Source: Nelumbo lutea
Lineage: Eukaryota; Streptophyta; Magnoliopsida; Proteales; Nelumbonaceae
Direction of reading: 5' to 3'
Assembly: GCA_022828595.1 (NCBI GenBank)
Contig: JAKGHH010000003.1
Location: 9,982,934 to 10,046,933 of the forward strand
Length of the DNA: 64,000 bases
The position numbers and the translations under genes are program-made. The notes under the pieces are model-generated. The model was not told the DNA's origin and made no database searches. It saw nothing but the letters and a program-made list of their open reading frames with translations. Within the stretch, counting starts at the first letter, position 1, and every line of letters starts with the position of its first letter. Shown here piece after piece: positions 25,110 through 35,800 of this stretch.

Positions 25110-25593
25110 GGGAAAATTCCCAATCAATACCCTGTACTTTGGCTTGAGTGACAATTTGGTACTCAAATTCTAAAATGCGACAATCCAGTGCCTGAACTTT
25201 CAAAATGTGACAATCTGGTACTCAAACTTTCAAAATGTGACAATCCAGTACATGCCATCAACTAATCCATTAATCAGCCGTTAAGTGACATCTGAAAAGT
25301 CAAAATTGCTCTTTGAATGCCATCTAATTCTCTTTATCAACCATCCAAGTGTTGACAAAAAGACTGAACAGTCCCAAATCTTATTCCTATCCTCTTCATG
25401 ATCTATTCAAAAAAGTTGATGACTGTTTAGAAGAATCTAAAATTTAGAACTCTTCATTTTATTGTCAATGTTTGGATGGTTGATAAAGAGAATTATATGT
25501 CATTCTTAGGGCATTTTTTACTTTTCAAATATTGATTAACAGTTGATATCAAATTGTCACTCGAGTCAAAGTATAAGGAACGGGAATTTTCCC
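25110..25593. mobile_element. MULE-like MITE with long terminal inverted repeats
   Basis: The left end starts GGGAAAATTCCC and continues to ACTTTGGCTTGAGTGACAAT. The right end in reverse complement reads GGGAAAATTCCC to ACTTTGACTCGAGTGACAAT, giving inverted repeats of about 50 bp. The flanking 9-mers TTATTTTAA (25101-25109) and TAATTTTAA (25594-25602) differ at one base. Long TIRs with a 9-bp duplication point to Mutator-like origin. Inside the left arm the word TTTCAAAATGTGACAATC is repeated. Confidence 0.65.
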
Positions 25594-25815
25594 TAATTTT
25601 AAATATACTTGTTTTATAAGAATGTGATTTTGGCTTTATTTTGTATTTTAATCTTTCAATTAAACTTTTTTTCTAAAAAAAGAGAAAACTTGATACTTGG
25701 AAAACCGTAACTTGCTTGGCATTCACAGTGCCTTTTTGTTTATTTATTTTAGTTCAGCATCGGCAAATCATTACATGGTGATATGATGGATGCCCTCAAA
25801 CCAGGATATAGTGGA

Positions 25816-25972
25816 GTCAGAATCTCGCCCACAGGAATTCTGTTCACGTCTACCCACATAACATCCTTTTATGTAGTATTATGAGCTGAGAGATATTCCC
25901 AATTCACGGGATAGTGTGTTGTGGGTAGAACGTGGGTAAGATTCTTGTGGATAGAAGATGAGGAGTAGATAT
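25816..25972. mobile_element. Foldback MITE with 9-bp target duplication
   Basis: TATAGTGGA flanks the 157-bp element perfectly at 25807-25815 and 25973-25981. The arms form an imperfect inverted repeat (CGTCTACCCACAT on the left, complement of GTGGGTAGAACG on the right). The core AGAGATATTCCCAAT resembles the cores of the elements at 29788, 37473 and 51600. The 9-bp duplication suggests a Mutator-like family. Confidence 0.65.
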
Positions 25973-26636
25973 TATAGTGGACCACCCAGAATTCAATCAA
26001 TCGGGTGGTTTCCATTGGTCACAAATGATCACCGCGTAAAAAATTGGATGCTTCTAAGTTCCAACACCCTCAATTTTTCCATTTGGAATCCGAAATGCTA
26101 ATGGAAGGCCTTAAAAAGCAAAATAATGCATGGAATCCTATTCATAGTCTTTAATACTAATAAATTACACATTTATGTACTTCAATAAATAATTAATGAC
26201 AAATTAAGATCTGTAAATCTTAATTTAAGCACTTAAACCACGCCAATTTTTACTGGCACCTTCATAGCCAAATAAAAAAGAAGAAAGCCACAAAATGATA
26301 GAACATTGTAACAGAGAATTCATGAATATCATAAGCAGAAATAGATGAAAAAAAAAAAAATCTCCATTCACTAATTTATACGATGGCTTGCATGGTTTAA
26401 GCTTCACTGGTCATCAGGGCGTGGAGATGATATCTCCATATCCTATCTTCCTATTTCTTTAGCATTACCAACCCATTAATGTCTCCTTGCTTCTGCTCTA
26501 AATTATAAATTCTAAAGTAACATAAAATATAACCTTCCAAGCTAATACTACTAATCTCTTTATTTTTCCAGCAATAATGCTGCAGTTTAATCCCTAGAGA
26601 GAACGTAGCTCGAAATTTATATTGCAATGGTGATAT

Positions 26637-28134
26637 CTAAATGGGGTTGCTTTGAGCGATCATCTCCAACAAATCCATTTCCCTCTTCACTTCACCATCC
26701 ATTAGAGGAATCATATCTAAAGCCATATCACCCATATCCAAATGTTGCTTGTCCAGAACTGATGCACACGATATTTCCTGAAACAAAGACTCAATACCGT
26801 GTTCCTCTGAAAATAATGTCGTAGCAAAAGAAAATTCCGATGCATCATTAGAATCATCACTTGGGACCGGTGGATCATCACCTGTACAAAAATCTGTGCT
26901 CTGCAGTTGAGTTGTTGGTTCCATCATAGTATGAACTGATGCGTTTGATGAGTCGGTGAACATGTTCTGTAGGTATTCATCCGGCCCGGTTGATACAGCA
27001 GTACTACTCAAACTCTTGATGTAGTTCTGTAGGAGGGAATTTGATTTTGAACATTTCGAGCTTCGGCATCGTCTCTTTGAAAGCAGTCTTCTTTTTGTTG
27101 CATTCCAGTGGTTCTTTATAGAGTTTTCTGTTCTTCCTGGCAACCTCTTCGCAATCTCTGCCCATTTGTTTCCTAATTCTGCATGGGCCTGAATTAGAAC
27201 CGTGTCCTCTTCTTCAGTCCATCCATCCTTCTGCAAATAATTAAAATTCAACCATCTGTTATTAGATATATAGACCTCCACATGCAGAAAATTTGATGAA
27301 TGAGAGATTGAAAGAACCTTAATGTCAGGCCTTAAATGGTTGTACCATCTCTCTCGGCATTGCTTTCCTTTCCTGCCCTCCAACCTCTCAGCAATATAAG
27401 ACCATTTTTTCATCCCATACTCCTTTACCAAGTCGACTAGTTTGCTGCAAATGCATATTTACATGATCAGTGATTCTACTTCTAAATCCAACAAAGTAAC
27501 ATCAAAAGATGGGAACTCAGACTACTACTTATTTTCAAGAAATTCAATTAACAAATACAAGTGAATAGAATATTTCCTACCTGTCTTCTTCAGTGCTCCA
27601 CTGCCCTTTAACTACGTTCTTTCTCTTTTGAAATTTTCCTGCCTTTCTCATTGCCACACTCCTCTTCTTTAACCCAACTTCCTTGTATGATCCATTCTCC
27701 CAAGTTATACATGAAATCTCATCTGGCAGCCCAGAGTTAGGCGATTCAATTCCCTGCAGGAAGAGGTGGCTTCTATCCTGTTCTATCACAGTGGTTTCCG
27801 GAGTTCTCTGAGTATAACTCAATAAGCCTGTATTCTGAAATATCTCCATGATCCCATTTCCACAATCTTCTGTAATAGGCTTAGGCTTGTAAACATCCAA
27901 AGCTGTCGAATACCCACTTGCTATCGCTTCCAAATGATCAAAAAATAAAGTGGAGAACCCAAATTCCGTGTCTGATGATGATCCATCAACAAATTTCCAA
28001 AGCTCTTGAAAATATCCTGTTGACGAGGAAACCTCTAGAGAAAACCCATCTCCAAGATGGGGTTCCAAGCAATTCTCCGACCAAGATACCGGCCGCAGAG
28101 CAAGATCATCTCTGTAGGTTGTTTCAAACTCCAT
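26637..28134 (-). CDS. R2R3-MYB transcription factor, MYB98/MYB118-type
   Basis: Nuclear DNA-binding regulator. Exons on the minus strand: 28134-27581, 27444-27318, 27230-26637, joining in frame to 424 aa. The two repeats follow a long acidic, Ser-rich N-terminus. R2 covers about residues 176-227 ([35 protein letters not shown]). R3 covers about 228-275 ([44 protein letters not shown]). All six tryptophans are present. A central rather than N-terminal MYB domain and [16 protein letters not shown] with [20 protein letters not shown] are typical of the Arabidopsis MYB98/64/119/115/118 group, known for roles in synergids, female gametophyte and seed. Which member is orthologous is not resolved. 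The C-terminus is acidic, a plausible activation region. A GAGAGA tract lies just upstream of the ATG. Confidence 0.9.
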
Positions 28135-28922
28135 GAAAGGGACAGACAGAGAACAACAGAAACTCAGGGAGAGAGAGAGAGTAGAATGGTATTACCATGT
28201 GGTGCTCTGCGGTTTTCTGATATTAGTAGTAAGAGAGAGGATGACATTGATTTCCAGGGGAGCTGTGACCGTTGATTAAAGGATTGATCGGACGGTTAGC
28301 ATTACTTATTAATTGTGACTGTTAAGCTTCCCTCAAGTAGTATTGCCAAGGGAAAATAAAGGCGGTAATGATTGCATGTCAGAAAGGTTTCTAATTTTAG
28401 AAAGTCTTCAGTCAAAAAAAGTACACGTGGCATATTTTTATAGGTCGATATTAACTCTAAGGTCATTGCGGCGGAACTGTAGGGAAATGTAAAGAATGGA
28501 CGTAAATCTTAGCACTCTATTAGTCTATTTCACACAACGTGGGAATTCGAAAAAGAACAAGGTTCGACTACAAAAAAACTTTTTAGGGCCTTCAGCATAT
28601 CTAAATGACAATTTTGACCCGCTTATTGGTAACTATAATGACTATTTTGACCTTATTCTTATTTAACAGAGACCTGATTAGTGATTATTTTCAAAATTAA
28701 CATTCAACTGAAATTGAATTTCTTCCGAGGAATAATCCGCTCACTGGTCACTGCTGCATTAGACAATATGAATATGCTGTTAAAGACAGTGGAGTCCAAG
28801 ATCCATTCCTATCGGGCCAGTTGGCCCGATCCACTCTAATCGTGTCTTTGATCCCTAACCGATCGATTGAGGCGGGTTGCCAGGTTCACACCCAGCCCAT
28901 TTATGTATTCGGGAGTCTTGGG
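28135..28922. other. Upstream region of the MYB gene
   Basis: It holds the 5' UTR with a (GA)n tract near 28170-28185 and then intergenic sequence. No additional gene or sure promoter element could be assigned. Confidence 0.35.
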
Positions 28923-29415
28923 TAGGGGTGACAATTTTCCCCCTCCCTAACGGGTACCCGGGCTCCCCGATCGGGGACGGGGACGAGGATGGGAAATGCA
29001 ATCCCCGTCCCTGATTAATATATATAATTATATATTATAATAATCATTATTCATTTTTTAAAAGATTAAAACTTAAGAAAAGTAAAACACTTAAACAGTA
29101 AAATATTCGATGACTCGATAGTAAAACCCTTCGACTTTGAGTCTTCGACATAACTTTAGCTTGGTCTTCCTTCGTTAGTTTGTCTTCGTTGCCGATTCTT
29201 TGACCGTCAACCGCCGTTGCTGACTATCGCCACTCGCCCGTCACCGTCGAACACCGGACAGAGTATAGAGATACTCGAGTCTCGACAGAGGACGAAGAAG
29301 AGATACTCAAAGAAGAGTTTCAGTTCTATAATCTTCCTTCAACCTTCGTCATCATCGCCTCGCCCTTCGAATTCTTTCTCATTGCCAACCTCAGCTCTCA
29401 CAAGTCGCAATGGTC

Positions 29416-29452
<37 letters not shown>

Positions 29453-29658
29453 AAACTCTCAGAGACTCAAACTCTTTGTCTCTGGTTCGTCAGGGATTCG
29501 GGTCTCCGATGGGGATGAATTCCCCGTTGGGGTTGGGGATGGAGGGGGGATTCCTTTCCTCGCCGAGGATCGGGGACGAGGATGGGGGTGATTTAGGGGT
29601 CAGGGTTGGGGATGGGGAATGTAATCCCCACCCCAAACCCGCCCCGTTGCCATTCCTA
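28923..29658. mobile_element. hAT-like element with GC-rich foldback ends and 8-bp target duplication
   Basis: This 736-bp element begins TAGGGGTGACAATTTTCCCC and ends CCCGTTGCCATTCCTA. GTCTTGGG flanks it perfectly at 28915-28922 and 29659-29666. Both subterminal regions are made of GGGGAYGGGGA / TCCCCRTCCCC words. The centre holds a (TC)n tract near 29420-29455 and no transposase. It is the same family as 56813-57234 and the partial copy near 46967-47138. Open frames inside are composition artefacts. Confidence 0.85.
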
Positions 29659-31124
29659 GTCTTGGGTTAGATCTATAGTAGCCCATACGGGATTTATAGA
29701 AAGATCCAAATCCACTAGATATGGATATAGAATTGTGGATTCAGATAGTTGCATCTCTGAATTGGAATCTATTCCTCACAGAGCGAACCTCACACCCACA
29801 TTTCACTATGTATTGAGAATATCTCCCATAAATAATAAATAGAAGTACGGGAGATATTTTCGATGTGCGGCCAGGACATACTGTGAGGTTGGTGTGAAGC
29901 ACACCATGTGAGGAGCTGATCCGGACTCTGCATCTCCACTCTAGCTAACTGCGCTTTGCTTTCAAAGAAAGTTTTGATTTAGTGTGGGGGGGTGGGGTGG
30001 GGGGAATAAATAAATATAGATGGGCCATATGGCGGAGGAGGACTATTGGGGTGGGGAGTAGAGGGGAGGGGAAATTTACAAACACAAGTAGGGATTTCTA
30101 AACCATAGGGGGGCCATGGCTCCCCCTATCTCTGCCCCTATCCAAGGTTCAAAATTTCAACATGATATGCTCCAGCCTCCATCATATTGGTAGAGTATGG
30201 ATGCTCTAAATAATGATATATTTGAACTTTGTTTGTTTTTTCATGGGGGTAGGTAGGCATAAGACTGATCCCTGACTTATTTTTGGAAAAAAAAACTAAA
30301 AAAAACCATGCTCATGGTTCAAAGTATCAATACACTAATTTCGACATATCAAGATGTATCAATACTTTCCTGAATGCATCTATAAAAAGCATTGCAAAGC
30401 AGACATTTTGGCTCAATTTGAAAGGAGTACGAATACAAATATATATAATACGAATACATATAAAATAATACAAAATGTAAGATTTTGCACTTTACATATT
30501 TGTGTTTGTACTTCCAAACTGAGCCTTCTGTACATTATTTTCCACTTTTTTTCTCATAAGATGAACAATTAGATATCAATGAAAAGAATACCCAAAAGGA
30601 AGAATCAGTGTGAATTTTGATCCCTACCTATTAATATTGTTTTGGATTCAGATAGAATTAATTAAAAGGCAATTAGTGAATTAAACAAATTAATACGTAG
30701 GAAAAGTTTTGCAACTGAAATCTTAATTCTTAAAACTTGAAAGCTCTCTGTTTTATATATCAATCATATTTTCCTCCAATAATTTAAAATCCTGATCTAG
30801 TTTGCTAGATTAATGCCTCAGTTAGTTCGCATTGATCCCTGGATTCAATATTACACATCAATACCTTCATTACTCGGGGTGTTTCATGTCAAAGAAACAA
30901 ACTTAAAATCTGTCAATTTTATTACATAATTAATCCTAAGATCAGACAGTTATGAAACATGCATTAAATTAATCCTTTATTAGCAGCTCTAAAGCAATTA
31001 AAATTTTCAAAAAATAAAAATGTTTATGTAGCTTAAGGTGTCTACTTCTTGTACATGAACAACGTACTTAACCAATAAGATGACCCTTATGCGTTGTGGG
31101 GCTCAACGCCTCAACCAAACCAAA

Positions 31125-31255
31125 GCGGATTTTCTGCCCACTACTCTACCCACAATCTATCCGCCATGAATTGCAGTCTTGAGTTGTGAAATGTGTGACT
31201 GCAATTCACGGCAGGTAGTGTGTGGGTAGAAAAAAATGAGTAGGAAATCTTCGTT
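31125..31255. mobile_element. Foldback MITE with 9-bp target duplication
   Basis: Nearly the whole 131 bp folds on itself: CCATGAATTGCAGTC on the left pairs with GACTGCAATTCACGG on the right, and TCTACCCACA with TGTGGGTAGA. The flanking 9-mers CAAACCAAA (31116-31124) and CCAACCAAA (31256-31264) differ at one base. Confidence 0.65.
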
Positions 31256-31910
31256 CCAACCAAATGGTTGCCGCTGGTCCTTCGCAGAGGATCGTGGATG
31301 CTTGTACAGCTTAGTTTAGTATTGTCCGATAAAACCACTTCCGATGGTTGAATTGGTCACCCGATGATCTGGATGGTATTCGATAATGGAGTCATTTATC
31401 CAAGGTGTTTCTGCCATGTCAGTGCTATGTAGGGATTTTGATCTTTCATTTTTTCTTGTTTGGTTGGACGTTTTCAAGTTGTTTCAAACAACATTGGATG
31501 CTTTGAGTTTCGTGAAGGCCACGTTTAGAGAATTCGGCATTTTGATGTTTATTGCAATAGAAATAATATTTTCTCCTTTTAGCCTATGTAACACCTAATG
31601 ATACTTGATTGACACCGAATAATAATATAAAATATGCATAAAATCCAGAGTAACTTAACCGAATTTCATGGCTTGGTCATTGCTTGAAAAGATGGCGGTG
31701 ATAGGAAACACAGCCAATCTTTTTTGGATAAAAATGGTGACCGAGAACCCCCATTTTCTATCTGATAATCTGACAACATTGGTACCACCCACACGCTTGA
31801 AACAAAATCAATTTCATAACTGACAAAAATTACTTAGAACCTAATTGTTAGAAATCACTAATAATCATACATACCTGAAAATTTTAAGCCCCTTAGGTTT
31901 GCAGGAATAA

Positions 31911-32160
31911 GGGTTTAGAATCGGAATCAGAATGGGCTATTCTGATTCTAGCTGTTTGGCTGGATAGAATCGGAATCCCATTTCCATTATGGAAATGGGA
32001 ATCAGCAGGAATGGAATTTCATTCCCAAGGGAAGGGCAGGGAATGACCATTCCCTCAAACAGGAGAATGTCATTCCAGCAGGAATGGGAATGGGATTCCA
32101 ATTCTGCCCAACCAAAGAGTTGCAATCGGAATGAACCATTCCGATTCCAGACCCTATTCT
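31911..32160. repeat. GGAATC-rich foldback repeat
   Basis: The left arm (AGGGTTTAGAATCGG, TTTGGCTGGATAGAATC) and the complement of the right arm (AGGGTCTGGAATCGG, TTTGGTTGGGCAGAATT) are clearly similar over about 75 bp, with a centre of GGAATGRRATTYC words. A second, diverged copy lies at 49310-49520, and the end of a third at 1-90. No sure target duplication. Confidence 0.6.
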
Positions 32161-32801
32161 CAAAGCAAATACCCAATGGGGCCTCGAATGTAACTTTTTT
32201 AGAAGTTGGTTTCTTTAAATGATCCATGTTTTTGGCCATAAAAAAAAATAATAATAATGTTGTCAACTATTTGCACAGAAATTTGGCACGGAGATACTAG
32301 AATTAAGCACCATTTGAGTCTAAAGGTTTTAAGCATATACCCTACCATACATGAACCATTGAACTACAATCTTTGAATCATAAGTTTAGACATTTTGGAT
32401 CCATGAATGTGTATGCGTACTCATGAAATCCTCAACTCCGAACCAAGAACCTGAATCCTACAAAGCCCATATCTGTTGTTTGTGATAGGGATGGGGTGAA
32501 TGGGTCGCTAGGCAGATCCATTGTTGATGTTGAAGGTGTTTGGTTAAACCACAACCTTTGATAGCTCTTAGCAAAACCTCCTTAACCTACTACGAAGCCT
32601 CAGTCACATACCCACATAATGGCCATCACAGAAATTGGTAAAAAAAAAACAGGCCACATGGAATTGACATCTTGATATTTTTCAATATCAACTCAAAAGT
32701 CAAATTTAATACGCACCTGAGTTCTAGGAATAGCAGGACCAGATGCCTAAATTCATAAACTTCTATACAATGGAATCAAATAACACAAAAAGGCACAAAG
32801 A

Positions 32802-35800
32802 CTATAAGCACCTCTGTTGGAAAGCATTCTCCGGATTCCTCCAATCAATTTCAGAATGGTGAGGAAAATCATATGGCATTTCTGAAGCACAAAGCCATGC
32901 TTCATTGAACACTCTCACCACTTCTTGGTGCAAAATTGCATTGCCTTCTTCAGTCAGATGCAATCCATCACTGACAAGGACCAAACAAATAAAAAAATGA
33001 GCAGCAAATCAGTAATTTAATAATTTCTTCCTGATAAACAAATAAAATCACCAACTAATTAAGTGAATTATGATAAAATGACTTTAAGTATGATTTCCAG
33101 TTTCATATAGAAGTCTAAAAAGTTAAATTCAATCTCGATGTAATATGCTCCCTTTGAATTTTTTCATTCATATCAACTTGTTTCTAATAAACAGGATTTA
33201 TTAGTTCTATCAGTTCAATCAATCAAAAAAAGGGTTCAGAAAGTTGACAACTTGGCATACTAGGTAATCTTATGATCTCCTAATAAAAGAAAGAAATGCA
33301 ACTGCAAATATGCGGTGAAATAAAACTTAAGTGGCAGGGACCTCGCCTCATGAGAGAAAGGGAGGGGGCAATCCAATTCTCTGTTCTTATTATGCTCCAT
33401 TAGAATTCAGATTATCTGAACGCTTTAGCTGTTCAGCCGGCTATGGAACCAATGATGAGGTTCCACGTCAGTAATAAATTCATGGGCCCTACTGTAAAGA
33501 TGCAGGCCCCATGTATTTAAATACTGGCGTGGAACCTTATCATTGGTTTCACAGCCCACTGAACAGCTAAAGCATTCAGTTAAACCTTGCTCGCTCCATT
33601 ATTCTTTCATTTCTTTCTCTTTGACATTTTAAGAGTTCTTAACTTTGAAAGTGAAAATGAATACAACTGTTTCATGAGAATCAGTTTTAAAGAGCAGCAC
33701 TTAGACTCATAGGCACGGACCATTATTTATATTTTGATGAATCAACCTTTAATGTAATGCTGAACTATTGTAGCATCTGTGATGTTTAGAGTTTGAAAAA
33801 GGCAATTCCTTCATTACCTTTTTCAAAGAAAAAAAAAAGAGTTTGAATTATTTAACTTATGTAGTTATGTGGGACTTGAATGTACAAGGTTACAATCTTC
33901 AGTGTTAATAATAGGATGCTCTAACCAATTGAGTTAATAAGTTTCTAAAATATTTTATTTCTTTTAGAATTTAATATGATTTCTTTGTACATTTAGCTTT
34001 TCATTTGATTTTTATTCAAATGTTGAACCTCACTTCATTCAGTTGAGTGCCTCGCTTTGTATCTTGCATCCAAGGCTCTAGGAATTCCTTGCACTTAGTT
34101 GTGCTTGTAACTTGTAAAATGCCTTTATTTCTCTTTTACATTTTACCACCACACCAAGCAATGGTCCCTTCTAGTGATCAAACAGTGTTGACAAGCCAAA
34201 CCATGGAGGGCATAGGCCTCTCAAAAGGTCCATGTGACTATTGACTGAACAGACCCGAGTATGACAGCCTTAATACCTTACAACAGACAAAAAAGGCTTT
34301 ACATCTCACTGACCTTAGAAATTTCTTTTCCCATCCCTCTGTTTCCTGCATCTTGGACCATAAATTGATGGAGGGAAGACCAAGCTCCTTTGCTAGTTCA
34401 ACACACTGCTTTGCATACACTCCTGCCATTTCATTTGTCCTTTCTGGTAGATCCACAGCTTTCTCACCAAATACAGATCTATACCACATGATTCAGTTAC
34501 AAAATTATAAAACATGCCACATGGAACAATAATGGAAGAAATACAAGAAGCTCTGAATTCTGCTTCTATAACTAAGAATCAAGCACTTTATTTATAGTTA
34601 CTGGCACAGATCAAGCATCATCATCATCCAAGCCTTATCCCCACTATATGGGGCCATCTATACGAATTCTGTTTCACCAGTCCATTCTATTAATGAAATG
34701 GCAGATCATGCTTACTTTTGAAAATACAACATTGAAGTGCAGAAAGGCATTAAACCTAGGTGATAGAATTTTGGATCATATTTCAAGCAGAAAAGGTAAA
34801 AAAGTTGTTCAATGGGAAAGTCTCTGAGTCTGGGTGTGGAAGACAGACAAGAAGATTAAAAAAGAAAAGAAAAGAAAGGAAGAGAGAGAAAGAGAGAACA
34901 GATTGGTATGTGAATCACTCCACCTGGTCTGCATATGAATTATTAGTTTTTCTTATAGGAACTTCATGATCAATTCATGTCTTCCCTCAAATCAAATTCT
35001 TTTTATACTTGAAATATAACTATGGCTTTGGATGCAACAAAAGCAGAAAGAACCAAACCGTGCATATTCTTTGCGCCCTTCCTCATTAACTGGGGGTGGA
35101 GTTATGAACACTACCAGCATGGTGGGAGAATATTCCTGCAAATAAATGTTTCGAGAGACAGCTTAATAAGTGAAAATAAGTACAAGATAAAAACTGACTA
35201 TAGTAAGATTAATAAGCTATTAGTGAAGACCCAAAGTAAAATGAAGTGCCGCATACTAATTTTCATATATTCACTTTGGATTATGCGAATATGGGAAGGG
35301 CATAGCTAGACATGGTATCAGACATGGAATTTAAACCAAAAATTGACGTATCTGTTCTGCAGTTTCACTATCCAGGTAATATATTTAGATTAATTCAAAG
35401 TAAACAAAACCTGTCAACTAAGGATTAGCCTGACAGTTGTACAACAGACTGGGTTGAGAACCCGCATTTGCTCAGCAATCTCACTATACAATAAACTCCT
35501 TGCCTACATACATGTGCTCATACAGGTGGGGGGGGTGGGAGGGCTTCATATTGCTTACCTCAACCTCCGATTAATCACTCCAGATCATTCAATTACTCGG
35601 TAAACTTGTTAGCAAAGCCAAATCCTGAAGTTTCTTACAAATTATGATTCTCAAATACCAATACAAATACATTGTATCATGTCAGATACTTAGATTGTCA
35701 AGTTGTTTCCCTGGCATATCCAGGTAATATAGCTTAGCAAATGGGCAACCCTGTATTTCCTAATTATCCATTGTATTGGCTATCTTGTTAAGTATTTGGT

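Larger units (their letters stand above)
23207..26636. other. Intergenic DNA with several MITEs
   Basis: After the PPT stop the first few hundred bases are probably 3' UTR. Bases 23880-24190 are rich in GATCGGAT/ATCCGATC words with no gene. A 484-bp and a 157-bp MULE-like element and a 235-bp foldback are listed separately. Bases 26000-26636 are AT-rich and lead into the 3' end of the MYB gene on the other strand. Confidence 0.5.
29667..32801. other. Intergenic DNA with foldback repeats
   Basis: No gene was found. Bases 29788-29898 form a hairpin-like repeat (AATATCTCCC and GGGAGATATT arms, with CCTCACACC outside). Bases 30141-30227 have CAAGGTTCAAAATTT at one end and TATTTGAACTTTG at the other. 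Two better bounded elements (31125-31255, 31911-32160) are listed separately. The remainder is AT-rich. Confidence 0.45.

Noticed and set aside
29217..29670. Overlapping open frames of 124 and 86 codons on the plus strand
   Set aside because: They lie inside the hAT-like element 28923-29658 and consist of (TC)n and GGGGAT-repeat translation. No domain or codon structure supports a gene.
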